This document shows, piece after piece, positions 1-10,563 of a stretch of 58,000 bases of DNA. The stretch spans positions 64,001,753-64,059,752 of the forward strand of contig CM043959.1 in assembly GCA_014529385.2 (NCBI GenBank), written 5' to 3'. The stretch comes from Adiantum capillus-veneris (Eukaryota > Streptophyta > Polypodiopsida > Polypodiales > Pteridaceae). The notes beneath the pieces are model-generated. The model did no database searches. It was not told the DNA's origin and saw only the letters and a program-made list of their open reading frames with translations. Positions within the stretch are counted from its first letter, which is position 1; each line of letters starts with the position of its first letter. The translations under genes and the position numbers were made by a program.

Positions 1-2
1 CA

Positions 3-1547
3 TGTTATGATGAGGCCATGTCTAGTGTTGACAAGCTCAAGTGGGAGCAGGCTATGCAGTCAGAGATGGATTCGTTGATCCAAAATGAAACGTGGGAGCT
101 TACTCCTTTGCCAAAGGGTAAGAAGGCAATACCATGCAAGTGGGTTTACAAGATAAAATTGTGTTCAATGGATGCAAAGCCTAGGTACAAAGCAAGGCTT
201 GTGGCTAAAGGATTCAAGCAACAGAAGGGCATTGATTTTGACGAGATCTTCTCCCCAGTGGTGAAGATGTCTACTTTGCGTATGTTGTTTGCCTTGGTAG
301 CTACAGAAGACATGGAGTTGAAGCAAATGGTTGTAAAGACAGCTTTCTTACATCCGGACTTGCACGAGGATTTGTACATGGAGCAACCAAGTGGGTTTGT
401 TATTCATGGCTCAAAGAAGATGGTATGCCGGCTTCTTAAGACCTTGTATGGGCTGAAGCAATCATCTCGTGAATGGTATCGTAAGTCTGATGCATTCATG
501 AGTTCATTGGGCTATGTACGCAGTTATGAGGACCCATGCCTCTATACTCGCAAGGCTGCAGATGGTAGTCTTATTGTTTTGGTTTTGTATGTGGATGACA
601 TGCTAATCGCAGGGAAGTGTATTTCTGATGTGGATGCCTTGAAACATAGGCTACATGAGACCTTTTCCATGAAGGATCTTGGGGATGCCAGCCATATTTT
701 GGGTATGCGGATCACTCGTGATCGTTCTTGCAAGATGCTCTTTCTTAGTCAGAAAGAGTACATTGACAGGGTGCTTGAGCGTTTTCATATGGAAGGGGGG
801 AAGGCCATTAGTACCCTGTTGCCTCCATATGTAAAACTCAGCCATGATGACTGCCCTCAGACAGATTTGGAGACTACAGAGATGTCTCAGATTCCCTATG
901 CGTCAGCTGTTGGTTCCTTGATGTATGCCATGGTGGCTACGCGTCCAGATCTTGCTCATGCAGTTGGTGTCGTTAGCAGGTACATGTCTAACCCGGGCAA
1001 GCGTCATTGGGATGCAGTGAGAGGTATTCTCAGATACTTGAGAGGGACTTCAGAGTTGTCCCTATGTTATGGTGAGAAGGATATGTCTGTTTGCGGATAT
1101 ACAGATTCAGACTATGCAGGGTCAGTGGACTCGAGGAAGTCTACTAGCGGCTATGTGTTCACAGTTGCAGGTGGACCGGTTTCGTGGGCATCACGTTTAC
1201 AGCCATGCGTTGCTTTGAGCACTACAGAGGCTGAATATATGGCTGCCACTGAGGCTGCCAAGGAGGCCGTATGGCTCTCACGACTAGTGGGAGATCTTGG
1301 TATGGCTGGTGATGCTCCGATTCTACATTGTGATAGCCAGAGTGCCATAGCATTGGCACGGAATCCTGTCTTCCATGCGAAGACAAAGCACATTGAGGTG
1401 AGGTATCACTTCATACGAGAGGTGCTAGAGGACAAGCGCATAGAGCTTGTCAAGGTACACACTGACGATAACCCTGCTGATCTACTCACGAAGTCGTTAG
1501 CCTCACAGCGGTTTGCACACTGTAGATCGCTGATGGGTATGGCTTGA
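3..1547 (+). pseudogene. Ty1/copia reverse transcriptase-RNase H, C-terminal part of Pol
   Basis: The reading frame is open to the left edge, so the Met at position 18 is internal and the true start is outside the window. Numbering from that Met, the start matches copia RT, with KWVYKIK near residue 42, ARLVAKGFKQ near 60 and FSPVVKMSTLR near 79. The YVDD catalytic box is at residues 191-194. RNase H follows, with the acidic site in YTDSDYAG (about 361-368), then STTEAEYMAA and a DSQSA block. The other catalytic motif, normally DVKTAFL, reads VVKTAFL here: codon GTT at 330-332 gives Val105 where the family has Asp. This should abolish polymerisation even though the frame is unbroken. Confident in family; inactivity is inferred from the family consensus. 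Confidence 0.93.
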
Positions 1548-1602
1548 CTTCTTTTGCTGTACTTTGGCCACTTTAAAGGCACACTGCCTTTAAGTGGGAG
1601 AT

Positions 1603-1790
1603 TGTTGGGTCAAAGGCCCGTGTGCCCGGCTGCCCGTTGTTCAGCCGCCCATGTACAGCCATTCATTTTACTCATTCATAATAACTATACTCACAACTAC
1701 ACATTGTAGTGTGAGTACCGCCCCGCCACACACTGCGTCTATCTCCTTCTTCGTGCTGGCTCTGTGTGTGTGTGCTCTCCGATCCCAACA
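1603..1790 (+). repeat. 3' LTR of the copia element (188 bp)
   Basis: It begins TGTTGGG directly after the purine tract and ends CCCAACA, a 7-bp perfect terminal inverted repeat. At 188 bp it is a short copia LTR. The partner 5' LTR is outside the window, so the ends are set by the inverted repeat and the purine tract. Confidence 0.85.
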
Positions 1791-1827
1791 TTGATTAGTC
1801 GGATCTGGATCCTCGAGTGGAGGATCA

Positions 1828-1830
<3 letters not shown>

Positions 1831-1890
<60 letters not shown>
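1831..1890. repeat. (CT)n microsatellite, about 60 bp
   Basis: An uninterrupted CT dinucleotide array starting 40 bp after the copia LTR, followed by CCCC. Translations across it give meaningless Ser-Leu repeats. Confidence 0.98.
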
Positions 1891-1892
<2 letters not shown>

Positions 1893-1966
1893 CCTACTTT
1901 TTTTCCATCGTTAACTCTTAAGTGTGTGATAGTTGTCTCACTCCCACACCCCTATACCTGCGTTCT

Positions 1967-1980
1967 CCCCCCCCCCCCCC
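1967..1980. repeat. Poly-C tract (14 C)
   Basis: A run of 14 cytosines in the flank after the CT microsatellite. Length may be unreliable because homopolymers are error-prone in sequencing. Confidence 0.9.
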
Positions 1981-2031
1981 AAACCCACAATGCTCTCTAC
2001 CCCCAAGCATAGTAAGTTAGTAACAAGAAAT

Positions 2032-2268
2032 GGCGTTTCGAGGGCCCAAAACGGAAACCGCGTTTCTTGGCCATTTCGGATCAAAAGAAACTCCATTTCG
2101 GACCATTAAAAGCTTTAAGTGCCTAAAATGATTCCTTTAAAAAGAAATGAAAGAAACGTTTTGGGCACCTACTCTCGTAGGCTACTTGTTTCATGAAATA
2201 TATTGATTTTTCACCTTTGAAAAAAAAAAGTAACGTTTCTTAACCGTTTTGGCCTCGAGGGAAACCCC
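2032..2268. repeat. Possible MITE-like inverted-repeat unit
   Basis: The left arm (2032-2073) carries GTTTCGAGGGCCCAAAACGG. The right arm (about 2235-2268) carries CCGTTTTGGCCTCGAGGGAAAC, which is similar when reverse-complemented. The roughly 240-bp spacing between imperfect arms would suit a small non-autonomous DNA transposon. I see no convincing target duplication, so this is a tentative call. Confidence 0.25.
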
Positions 2269-3133
2269 ATTTTTTCCGTTTCCGTTTCTACCGTTTTGGG
2301 TGGTGACTACGCCCCTAGAGGTATTGTCTACTGCCATCGTGGTATTTCTAGTGCATGTGTGTGTGCCGGTCTCTTGCAAGTCCAGATCTCAGATCGTGCT
2401 CAGTTCAGCCCACTTTCTTCTCAAATTTACCCATCTTCCACTACCACTTCTAACACCCCCCTCAACTCTTGGATTGGTAGGAGACCCAAGGAGTTGGAAA
2501 AATTTCTCAGAAGCGTCTAAGGTACAAGCTTTGTGAGAAGATGAATTAGATTAGATGCCATGGAGAAATACCGCAAGCCAATAGTATCGTCAAACACCTT
2601 CTCAAGTACAAAAAGATAGTGAATCTCAATCTACTAGGTCTAGGAATTAAGCATTAAGTTCCGAGCAATTATTGTGCAGCTTTGGTTATTTGTGTATAAG
2701 AGAGGCTTCTGTTGGGAGAAGCACAGATCCAACAATAACCTCCACATCCACAATGTGCTTAATATTGTTAGAATGGCCATAAGAGCACCTGGGTGGAGTT
2801 GCCTGATCTACAAATAGATACACTGCCCCTTCTAATAACATTATCAACGCCTCCATTTGCCCTTAGCACCATATTGAGTCAAAGAAGGTCATTCAAAGTG
2901 ACTTTGTCAATGTGGATGTATAGCGGACATCGACGGATCTTCTTCAGCTTCTTGGCACAAATATATTTTTCTATAGTGACAATCTTCTCCACATGACTAA
3001 AGATGGATTCTACACATCTTGCAAAGAGAGTTTGCATTGCAAGACAGCTTAAAGACTGCAGCTACATTCCCACTATAGAACTCTTGCCGACTTCTTGTTC
3101 GAGACATTGATTGATACTGGCAAAGCAATGTGG
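2269..3133. other. Unassigned flank left of element P1
   Basis: No supported gene. ORFs here are short and show no family motif. The sequence continues on the far side of P1 at 16919, because P1 inserted into it with duplication of AAGCT. It may be part of a decayed minus-strand copia element whose primer site is at 18267, but I could not trace its coding region. Confidence 0.4.
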
Positions 3134-3138
3134 AAGCT
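3134..3138. other. Target-site duplication AAGCT (left of P1)
   Basis: These five bases precede the LTR terminus TGTTTG at 3139 and match the five bases after the other LTR (16914-16918) exactly. They mark one insertion event for the whole 13.8-kb unit. Confidence 0.95.
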
Positions 3139-4076
3139 TGTTTGCGGGTCGCCGCGACGGATGTCCATAGCATAGCTCTCAAGCATCAACATAAAATTAT
3201 CGATACAGGGGAAGTGACTCGGATGAGGCATGGAAACTCACTAGGGTGTCAATCCTAATGAAGTGAACTTGAAGAGATGCAACTACTAACTCTACAAGCA
3301 AATCAAACGCACTAAAGACAAGTAATCTGCCTATGTCCTTCTACACAGCTCTACAGTCATCACGCCCGTTCACCATGCAAATCATATCGGAATCGCACGA
3401 AACTTGAAGGGAAGCTACAGGGGACTATCAGGAACATATCCTATCACTGTCACAACATTCTGGAGAGGTACAACGATCGCGATCTTTTGTCCCAAAGTAC
3501 GCAAAAACAGTAAACGGAAGATCCTAAAGGGTCGTTTTTAGGTCCCTAAAGCCTCTCCTAGGGTCAAAACAACATAAAATACGCATATAAACACTCAAAA
3601 CAACAATTTAAGGCCTAAACGGATGCATTTGAAACCTTCACCGAATCTTGAATGCTTACACTTGAATGAAAGGGCAGAGTAAGAGGAACACAATGCAAGA
3701 AACAAAACTGAGTTTGGATTACCGTAGCCCTAGAAGCGATGATTACAAGTTGGAGCAAAGAGGTGGCTCTCTGTATGTAGCGCAGTAGTCTTTTATCTTC
3801 AAAAAATAATTGTCCCTTTCCCACTAACCTTAGTGTATTATATACCTAGGGCTTTCTAAAGTGACCGGCGGCCAACTTCTCATGGACCTTTACATATATC
3901 ATTGGAAAAATTACATCTTTGACTTAGACTTGACATAGACGATTAACATTAGGCTTTTACAGGGTTTGATGTATTAAACATCGGAAAATAATGTGACCAC
4001 ATCAAAACTTTGGCCGACTGACCCAACGAACGCCTTGGTTAGGTGGGCACTTGTATGTTGTTATCACCTCCAAACA
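3139..4076 (-). repeat. P1 3' LTR (938 bp)
   Basis: Starts TGTTTG and ends CAAACA on the plus strand, a 6-bp terminal inverted repeat, and has the same length as its partner at 15976-16913. A GATCGCGATC palindrome sits at 3475-3484, also present in the partner. The minus-strand polypurine tract lies at its boundary, which makes it the 3' LTR. Confidence 0.95.
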
Positions 4077-4090
4077 CTCCCCCCTTCCTA
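4077..4090 (-). promoter_or_regulatory. P1 polypurine tract
   Basis: Directly abuts the LTR; on the minus strand it reads TAGGAAGGGGGGAG before TG. This is the plus-strand DNA primer of LTR elements and fixes P1's orientation. A near copy of the tract lies 69 bp further into the element (4146-4159). Confidence 0.85.
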
Positions 4091-4145
4091 GTTCGTGTCG
4101 TCCCTTGACACGACCATTTGTAGTCTGGTCTTCTTGTTGATGAAA

Positions 4146-4159
4146 CTCCCCCCTTCCTT
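4146..4159 (-). repeat. Second polypurine-tract-like copy in P1
   Basis: Minus strand AAGGAAGGGGGGAG, nearly identical to the terminal tract at 4077-4090. Additional internal tracts are known in some retroelements, but a local duplication is equally possible. Confidence 0.5.
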
Positions 4160-5212
4160 GATTGAGTTATATCTGGCATGTTTTGCTTGTTCAAATGGGG
4201 TGCCCATTTTTCTTTGAGTGATGAACATGTGCCCTTCGTGATTTGGACGTCGTGGACGAGGCATTTGTGCATGTTGTTGCACATCCTGCTAGTTGGTCGA
4301 TGATACCTGCTTTTTTGGATACTCTGCCTCCTGGTGCAGTTGACTTTTTATTGGAGCTCGTATCTCAAAATGTTTGACACTTTGACATGTGTGCACTGGC
4401 ATCTCCAATTTGATTTTCTTTGCCACTTTGTCAATAGAGATTTGTTGGTATCTTTGAAGATAAGAGCTGCTCTTGTCGAAGCGTAGTTGAGAACAATGTT
4501 GCCCCACTTTATCTCTTTGAATATCGTGTAACAAATTCTTTATTGGTTTCATTTGATGGAAGGAATATATACAATAGAATAGTGATGGGTGTTTCTAAAT
4601 TAGGGTCTAGAACCTGAATGACCAAAGGGAAAAACCCAGTGGGAAAAAATGCCTTTGGTATACGCTCTTATTGGGGTTGAACACGTGGAAGTTGAGTACC
4701 TGTTATTGCAAGGTGAGTGCTTGGGAGAAATAAAGTAAGAGTGCGTAATGCAAGTTCCAATTATGGGACACTCTATATGCACACAAGAGTTCTTTCAAGA
4801 AAATCATGCCGTGTGAAAAATGAGTTGTTGGGTGCTTCAAGGAACAAATGTAGCACATGTGATATCCAAGGACACCTCAATAGCTTCCACATTTCCAAGA
4901 AGGGTTTTTAATGTTGAAGCTTCTCCACTCATTACTCACTATGTATAGTGCGTGAGTGTCTTTTGGACTTCTTCTTCACTTTACCAAACTTAAAATACAT
5001 AGACTTCGACTCTTATGCTCACCTATACCAGCATGAGCGACACAACATAAATATGCTCAACTCCTCCACCTTGAGCAGTACCTAGAATAGCTAAAACTCT
5101 TAGACCACAGAGAATATTAATTGAAGCTTTGGGACTAATGCCTTGCTCATTTAGTGGCTCAGCTACCCGACTCTTGACTTTTATGCCATGTATTTTTAAT
5201 GGCGACTTAGAC
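4160..5212 (-). other. P1 3' untranslated region, no gene seen
   Basis: About 1.05 kb between the stop of the W-P-K protein and the polypurine tracts. Only short ORFs, none with retroelement motifs. RT and integrase would be expected here or upstream in an autonomous gypsy element and are absent. Confidence 0.6.
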
Positions 5213-7849
5213 TTACCTGTTCATGGCCTGAAATCCAATGACATAAGTTCTTGAGATTAAGGCCTCTATCATTGTGTTGGTCTTTGGATGCCACCATTTT
5301 TCTCTGATAGGGCTTGATGTAGCCTTTACATTAATTTTCATGAGAAGCGATTGTCGAGATGTGTGGGTTCTCTGTGATTGAGTTTCCACTAGCAATTTTG
5401 GAACCCATCTTGTTTTTGGTCCTTGTGTGACCGTATTTGGCATTTTATCTTCTTCTACAATTTGATGGACACGAGGCTTTGGTATCCAAACCTGATGCTT
5501 TCCATTGTAAAAGCCTTGCTTTTGTAGTAGAAGACGAGGGATCCATTTTGAGGTTGTGTCTCCCTTGGTTGTGCTTGATCTCCATTGGATCTTTGTTGTT
5601 GTTGATTGTCTTTGTGTGGGGTCCTTCGCTACTTGGTTGGTCCTAGTGGCTCTAGGTTGAGAAACTACTTTGGGTAACCATATTTGGGTGTTACCTTCAT
5701 AGAATCTTTGTGCTTCAAGTAGCTTGACAGGAACCATCCGCTGCTGCATCTGTTTGTGTTGGGTAGCTTCATTGAAGTTTGACATTGGTACCCATACTTG
5801 TTGTGTTTCTTTCTTGGAAGGTCTTTTCTTCTTTCCTTTTTTGTTGTTCTTTCTCCTGCTTGAGTTGTTTTTATTTTGTTGATAGCTTGGCTCGCTCATT
5901 GTAGAACTTTTTTCTTGAGGTGAGTACATCCAGGCTGTTACTTTAGGCTTTTTGGCCCAAACATTAATGTTTCCTTGGAAGTAGCCTTGAGCAGTGATTG
6001 ACTCATTTGATACTATCCACCCTGTCACCTTTTGTTGTTGTGGTTGAACCCGTGTTTCATGTATCCAAACTGGGTCTTTGACTTGGATATGCTCTTTGGA
6101 TACCAACCCCTGCTCGACATTCTTCGGCTTTTTCTGGATCCTTTTTTGTGATGGAAACTTTGGTTGATAGACTTTTGCCTTTGGTTTCCATTGCATTGCT
6201 GATGGTGTGGCTCTTGATGTAGAGGCTTTGTGGGAAATTTGATGGAAGCTCTTTGAAGGTAAAGTCGTCTGGCGAGGTTGATATACTTCAATGTTTACCT
6301 TTGCTTTACCTTTTTCCGTGATGGTTGGAGATTTCTCGTCTGCATGGATTTGAGAAGTTTCATGGAGTCTTACCGTTGTTGTTGTTGAAGCTTTCGATTG
6401 TTGTCGAAAGAAGATGTTCCTCCAGCTTTCTGTCAGGATTAGACTCTCTTTGATATGATGGGAGTTGATTATGTGGAAAGTATCTTGATACTCCCCGGTA
6501 CTCAATTTGAGTACATCTTCTGCCACTCCAAAGCTAGGAATCGGCATTTTTGAACCTGTGTAAAGTGTTTCTTCTAGCTCATTGATTGGTGGCTTTCCCA
6601 TCATGATCCACGTTCCATAAGTCATTAGATTCTTAGTAAAATAAGGATCAATTGCAGCCGAACATGTAACCTTGAGCCCTGTTTGTCTGCATAAATTGAA
6701 TTTGATCATCGTAGGAGATAGTCCATCTTCTTCCTTGTCCCTGTTCTTCTTTTGACCTTGCGTTTGTTGAAGATTTGCCGTTGAACTTGGAAGCTTTTCT
6801 CCTTCATCTACTTTCATTTGCACTTTTTCTGGAGTCGGCTTCTTTGAAATAGCTTTTGTTGTTTCTTCAGGTATGTCAATAATGACATATTTTTGTGGTT
6901 GCTCTGCTTCCTTCGTTTTCAATTTTGCCTCATGCTCCAGGATGTAGCTATTTATCTCACTTTTTCTGCTTTCACACTCACAAACTTCATTAGCTTCCTT
7001 CAACACTTTCAACATAAAACATGAAACTAGGTCGTAGCCTTCTTCATTACAAAACTTGGTTGGAGTTAGCTCATTTACACACACATCCAAGGTTGCCAAT
7101 ATTTGAGTCCATCCAAATGGCTCAAATAATTGCTCTGGAAAGGGTTCTGGTATGTAATCTTCATGGTCCATTGATCTTTCTAGGATGCAATCCTCCTTCA
7201 CTGAGCTTCCACACTTCGAAGCACCACACATCCAGAGTTCTTGTTTGGTTTGTAGCCACGCAGATATCTCTTTCCCATTGACTATAGTAGAGTCAATTTC
7301 TTCTAAAGGAGTTCTATTCACATCTCTATAGCTATGGTCTTTTATGCTTATTTTTGTGGTGATCTTTTTATATCTCAAGTAGATATAGTCATAGCCCCAA
7401 TCTTGAACCATCTTAAGTTGACGTATGAAAGGTCTTCCTAAAATGATATCAAAATTGTTCCCTTTTCCAAAATCTACTATTGCAAATATATGTTCATATT
7501 CAATCCCACAAGAAGTCACAATAATTTTCTCTAGGATACCCAGAGGGTTTTCCTTGTATCCATCTGCAAGTTGCAGCTTCATTCTAGTTTTCCTAAGCGC
7601 TGGTCTACCCCATTTTTCCCAAATGACTTTTGTGGCTATGGATACTCCAGCCCCACTATCAAGTATAGCCAATGTTTTAACTCCTTTGTGTTCCACAGGT
7701 AAGGTGGTGTTTCCTTCTTCTCCTTCGCAATATTCCCCCACCTTGTTTATTGGTACAGGTTTAGCGTTTGCACTTTCTTGTTGAGTTTTGTTTGATTGTT
7801 CATTTGAGGGTAGATCTTGAAGAGGTATCTTTAATCTCATCTTCCCCAA
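5213..7849 (-). CDS. P1 aspartic protease fused to W-P-K repeat protein (878 aa)
   Basis: The first part is a retropepsin: the active site AILDSGAG has Asp64, and the flap-distal motif ILGRPF is at about residues 136-141. The family works as a dimer that cleaves Gag. From about residue 430 the chain is rich in Gln, Lys, Ser and Thr and carries diverged modules near W(I/V)P(K/R)xLLxxQGFYxGxxQVWIPK, most clearly towards the C-terminus (about 640-790). There are Lys/Arg-rich stretches, including KKGKKKRPSKK. No RT, RNase H or integrase motif appears anywhere in the 878 residues. The listed start uses TTG and is not a true start: the frame continues upstream without a break to the stop at 7916, then into the 7916-8518 ORF, so this is probably the distal part of a Gag-protease polyprotein. 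The role of the W-P-K part is unknown. Confidence 0.8.
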   Translation of the reverse strand: MGKMRLKIPLQDLPSNEQSNKTQQESANAKPVPINKVGEYCEGEEGNTTLPVEHKGVKTLAILDSGAGVSIATKVIWEKWGRPALRKTRMKLQLADGYKENPLGILEKIIVTSCGIEYEHIFAIVDFGKGNNFDIILGRPFIRQLKMVQDWGYDYIYLRYKKITTKISIKDHSYRDVNRTPLEEIDSTIVNGKEISAWLQTKQELWMCGASKCGSSVKEDCILERSMDHEDYIPEPFPEQLFEPFGWTQILATLDVCVNELTPTKFCNEEGYDLVSCFMLKVLKEANEVCECESRKSEINSYILEHEAKLKTKEAEQPQKYVIIDIPEETTKAISKKPTPEKVQMKVDEGEKLPSSTANLQQTQGQKKNRDKEEDGLSPTMIKFNLCRQTGLKVTCSAAIDPYFTKNLMTYGTWIMMGKPPINELEETLYTGSKMPIPSFGVAEDVLKLSTGEYQDTFHIINSHHIKESLILTESWRNIFFRQQSKASTTTTVRLHETSQIHADEKSPTITEKGKAKVNIEVYQPRQTTLPSKSFHQISHKASTSRATPSAMQWKPKAKVYQPKFPSQKRIQKKPKNVEQGLVSKEHIQVKDPVWIHETRVQPQQQKVTGWIVSNESITAQGYFQGNINVWAKKPKVTAWMYSPQEKSSTMSEPSYQQNKNNSSRRKNNKKGKKKRPSKKETQQVWVPMSNFNEATQHKQMQQRMVPVKLLEAQRFYEGNTQIWLPKVVSQPRATRTNQVAKDPTQRQSTTTKIQWRSSTTKGDTTSKWIPRLLLQKQGFYNGKHQVWIPKPRVHQIVEEDKMPNTVTQGPKTRWVPKLLVETQSQRTHTSRQSLLMKINVKATSSPIREKWWHPKTNTMIEALISRTYVIGFQAMNR

Positions 7850-7915
7850 ATTGTTGCCTACTTCATCCCATACATGTGGTCTAATCTTAAGCAGTTCAGA
7901 TAGAGTAATGGTGCA

Positions 7916-8518
7916 CTATATTGGAGCTGACATCAACTCTTGCATACTCTTTGTATCTATCATCTTGGATATGGATTTACTCTGAGATGGCACCACTCTA
8001 GTCTCCGAGTCTACCTCATGTTCTCCTATGTATGAGGGTAAGGTCTTCAAGGACTCTCGTTTGCTTTCAATTGAAACTTCCGTACCTGCATCTCCATTTA
8101 GAGATTGAATGTCTCCCTGATAGACTTCATGCCCTGTATTGACCTCAGTTATGGGTGCAGATTGGAAAGTCGCACTTCCATCTTTTGCACTTCTAATTGC
8201 TTCCCACAATTCATTTGGCCACGGCTCATCTATCTCTGGGATAGGTGCCATAAATTGTGATCTTGACCTTGCATCACTAGGGGTGTTGGCCACTACTTGA
8301 TCATCTAGTTGAATTTCTAGGTTGTTGGTTTCTTGTGTTGCAGTCTTTGCTTGCACATCGTTTTGTGATTCTAGCTCAATGTTTCTTTGAGTTAATGTTT
8401 CAACAACCTTTGCCTTAGGCATTTCAAATCCAACACTTTTTGGTTTTGTTTCTGGAGGTGGAATTGGTTCTTTAGGCTCCATCATTGCCTGTGCAATTTT
8501 TACCAATTCCTTACACAT
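7916..8518 (-). pseudogene. P1 Gag-protease linker segment (200 aa)
   Basis: In the same frame as the downstream protease and separated from it only by a TAG at 7916-7918. The residues after the stop (ITLSELLKIRP) resemble the conserved segment that precedes protease in plant gypsy Gag proteins, so the TAG looks like a nonsense mutation (CAG to TAG would do it) rather than a designed end. The 200 residues are Pro/Glu/Gln-rich and have no recognised domain. A stop two codons upstream of the Met, and the nearby inserted element at 8585, suggest the join to gag has been damaged. Programmed readthrough at the TAG cannot be excluded. Confidence 0.55.
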
Positions 8519-8584
8519 TTTCTGTCATAAAATCTAATATCTAACTAACCCAAATGATTTTCTCATATTAAATTGATCACTTAA

Positions 8585-10148
8585 TGTGGGAGAATAAACG
8601 GGAACAAGTGTTAAGATATAGGTATGTGCTTTTAGATCTATCTCAACACGGGGCCAATGTAAAGGGGCCCAAAAGGGAGATGGTCTATCAAAGAGCAAGG
8701 CTAACCAATGGAGCATAAGACCTTAGGGTTAGCTTCATTGAAGACCTCCAATAAATGTGTGTAAAAGTCCTTTTGACCTTAAGTAAGCTAGGGCTGAGCT
8801 TGAGGTGGGAACCCGGCCCAAGCTCGAGGTGCTTGTCCTGCTTGAGGTGCTTGTCATGCTTGAGGTGTTTTTCATGCTTGAGGTGCTTGATTAAGATGCT
8901 TGAGGTGCTTGACTGGCTCCATGCTTGAGGTGCTTGACTTGCTGCATGATTAAAGTACTTGAGGTGCCTTGAGAAGCTTGCCTGAGATGCTTGTGGGAAC
9001 CCCCCTAGTTCAAGTGCTTTGTCATGCTTGGTGAGTAAGGTGCTTGATCACCTAAAAGTCAAAAGCATTCCTACAAGAGGGGGGGCGAGCCCTTTTCCTA
9101 GGGCCTAGAGAGAGAACACCCACTCACACACACAAGGGAAGCCCATCTTGAAGAGGCAGCAAGGACACATGTCAGGCCCCTACCCATGTTACCTTCATGT
9201 GTTGCTTGAAGCCTATTGGCTAGGCTTCAAAGGGGTCCAATGATAAATTACATGAGTTATCTAATTGTTTTAGCATTTATCAAGTCCTCTCTCTCAAAGG
9301 GGAAAGGGGGACACTTGTCCCAAGGCTACCCATGTTGCTTGTAATGGCTACTGCTTGTGATTGGCTAGGCCTGGAGGGGTCCAATGAGCTTCAGGAATGA
9401 GCTACAAGGGGGGGTCGACCCAAGCAAGCTAGGGGGGTGCCTAGGGGGTATACTCACCCACACACACTCACAAGCACTCTCATTGTGTGATATGCAAAGT
9501 GCAAGAGCTCCCTCTCCAAGCAAGTAGAGGTTGAGAGCCTACACCAACACTCTTGGCTATGGAGTGCAAATCCAACCAAGAGCCATGCTTCAATGCTTAA
9601 GCTTGCCATCTCCTTCTTCTTCATTACTATGCTATTATGTATGCTAGAAACAAGAGTATGATAAGTGAGGAACTAATTCTTTCTCCTACGAAATGTTTCT
9701 TCTTCCTCTTCCCTACCCTCATTCCCTGCTAGCTCTCTCCACCTTCGAAGGTGTTTGAGGTCTTGGGACTGAGGCTTGGGATAGTTAAAGCTTTCTTCAA
9801 TTTTATGTTATGTTTGTGGTGCATGAAGCCTTCCATCTTCATGGCATCACCTAGGTCACAAGGAACACAAAGACTGTATTGTAACAAGTCTCTCTCTTTA
9901 TGGGAGAAATCATAATACAAATGCCTATTGGAGGGGGGACCGGCTCCACATAAATCCGGTCCTCAATTGTTGTCATGTTCTCTAAACTCTCTCTCTTGCA
10001 AAAGTATTGTCTATGCCAAGTTAACTAATTGCTATGATTATGTTGCTATCTTCAATTATGTCTACCCGCTATGCTCACAAAATCATTTCTTGAAAGTACT
10101 CTCATTAAATTCCGCTATTCTCAAATTGAATAGGCAAATTCCATTACA
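8585..10148 (+). repeat. Probable 5' LTR of the inserted element (about 1.56 kb)
   Basis: The right end is well placed: ...TTACA is followed by one base and then the primer site TGGTATCAGAGC. The left end at TGTGGGAG is inferred from a TGT/ACA terminal pair and from where P1-like sequence stops. There is no second copy in the window to confirm it. It contains a CTTGAGG-rich minisatellite and C/G-rich 20-30 bp blocks. Confidence 0.6.
8795..8985 (+). repeat. CTTGAGGTG minisatellite
   Basis: At least seven imperfect copies of a unit around TGCTTGAGGTGCTTG, with spacing of about 18-30 bp, inside the putative LTR. Copies are degenerate, so it is not a young array. Confidence 0.85.
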
Positions 10149-10149
10149 T

Positions 10150-10161
10150 TGGTATCAGAGC
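10150..10161 (+). promoter_or_regulatory. Primer binding site, initiator Met-tRNA type
   Basis: TGGTATCAGAGC is the classical plant retrotransposon primer site, complementary to the 3' end of initiator Met-tRNA. It lies one base after an LTR end (CA at 10147-10148) and about 400 bp before the gag start at 10564, which fixes plus-strand orientation. Confidence 0.93.
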
Positions 10162-10563
10162 ATTTGGTTTCTCTTTTCTTGCTTAAGAAGAGAGGTCCTT
10201 AAGTAGCCTATAAATGGTTGATGTTGTTAATTATAATAGAGTAAGTGGAACTGGGATCTAATACCGGTTTTGTTAAGCCCACTATGTGGGGGATGGTGCA
10301 CACCTCGGGAGCTTTGGACTTAATAATGGAGTCTTTTTAGACTTGCCTACGGCTTTGCCATTATTGAGCCATAAGAAGTCCGAAAGGAGCTAGCCCTTGG
10401 CAACTCTGCTATGTTAGACCTACTCCTCTACTCTCTATAATTAACCACTTTGAGCCGTGGGTGTAGATACTTAAGAGCCGATTTTCAAAGGCTAAGAGGA
10501 GTGGCAACTAAGGTTTTGAATTGCCAAAGCATACACTAAGTACATACATAAAATTTTGTTAAC

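Larger units (their letters stand above)
1..1790 (+). mobile_element. 3' part of a Ty1/copia LTR retrotransposon
   Basis: The window opens inside a plus-strand Ty1/copia element. The order is reverse transcriptase, RNase H, stop codon, a purine-rich tract (about 1591-1602, AAGTGGGAGAT) and an LTR that starts TGTTGGG and ends CCCAACA. RT followed directly by RNase H and the LTR, with no integrase after it, is the Ty1/copia gene order. The 5' LTR, gag, protease and integrase lie outside the window, so target duplications cannot be checked. Confidence 0.93.

Noticed and set aside
146-1393. Minus-strand ORFs under the copia RT
   Set aside because: Shadows of the plus-strand coding frame with no independent motif.
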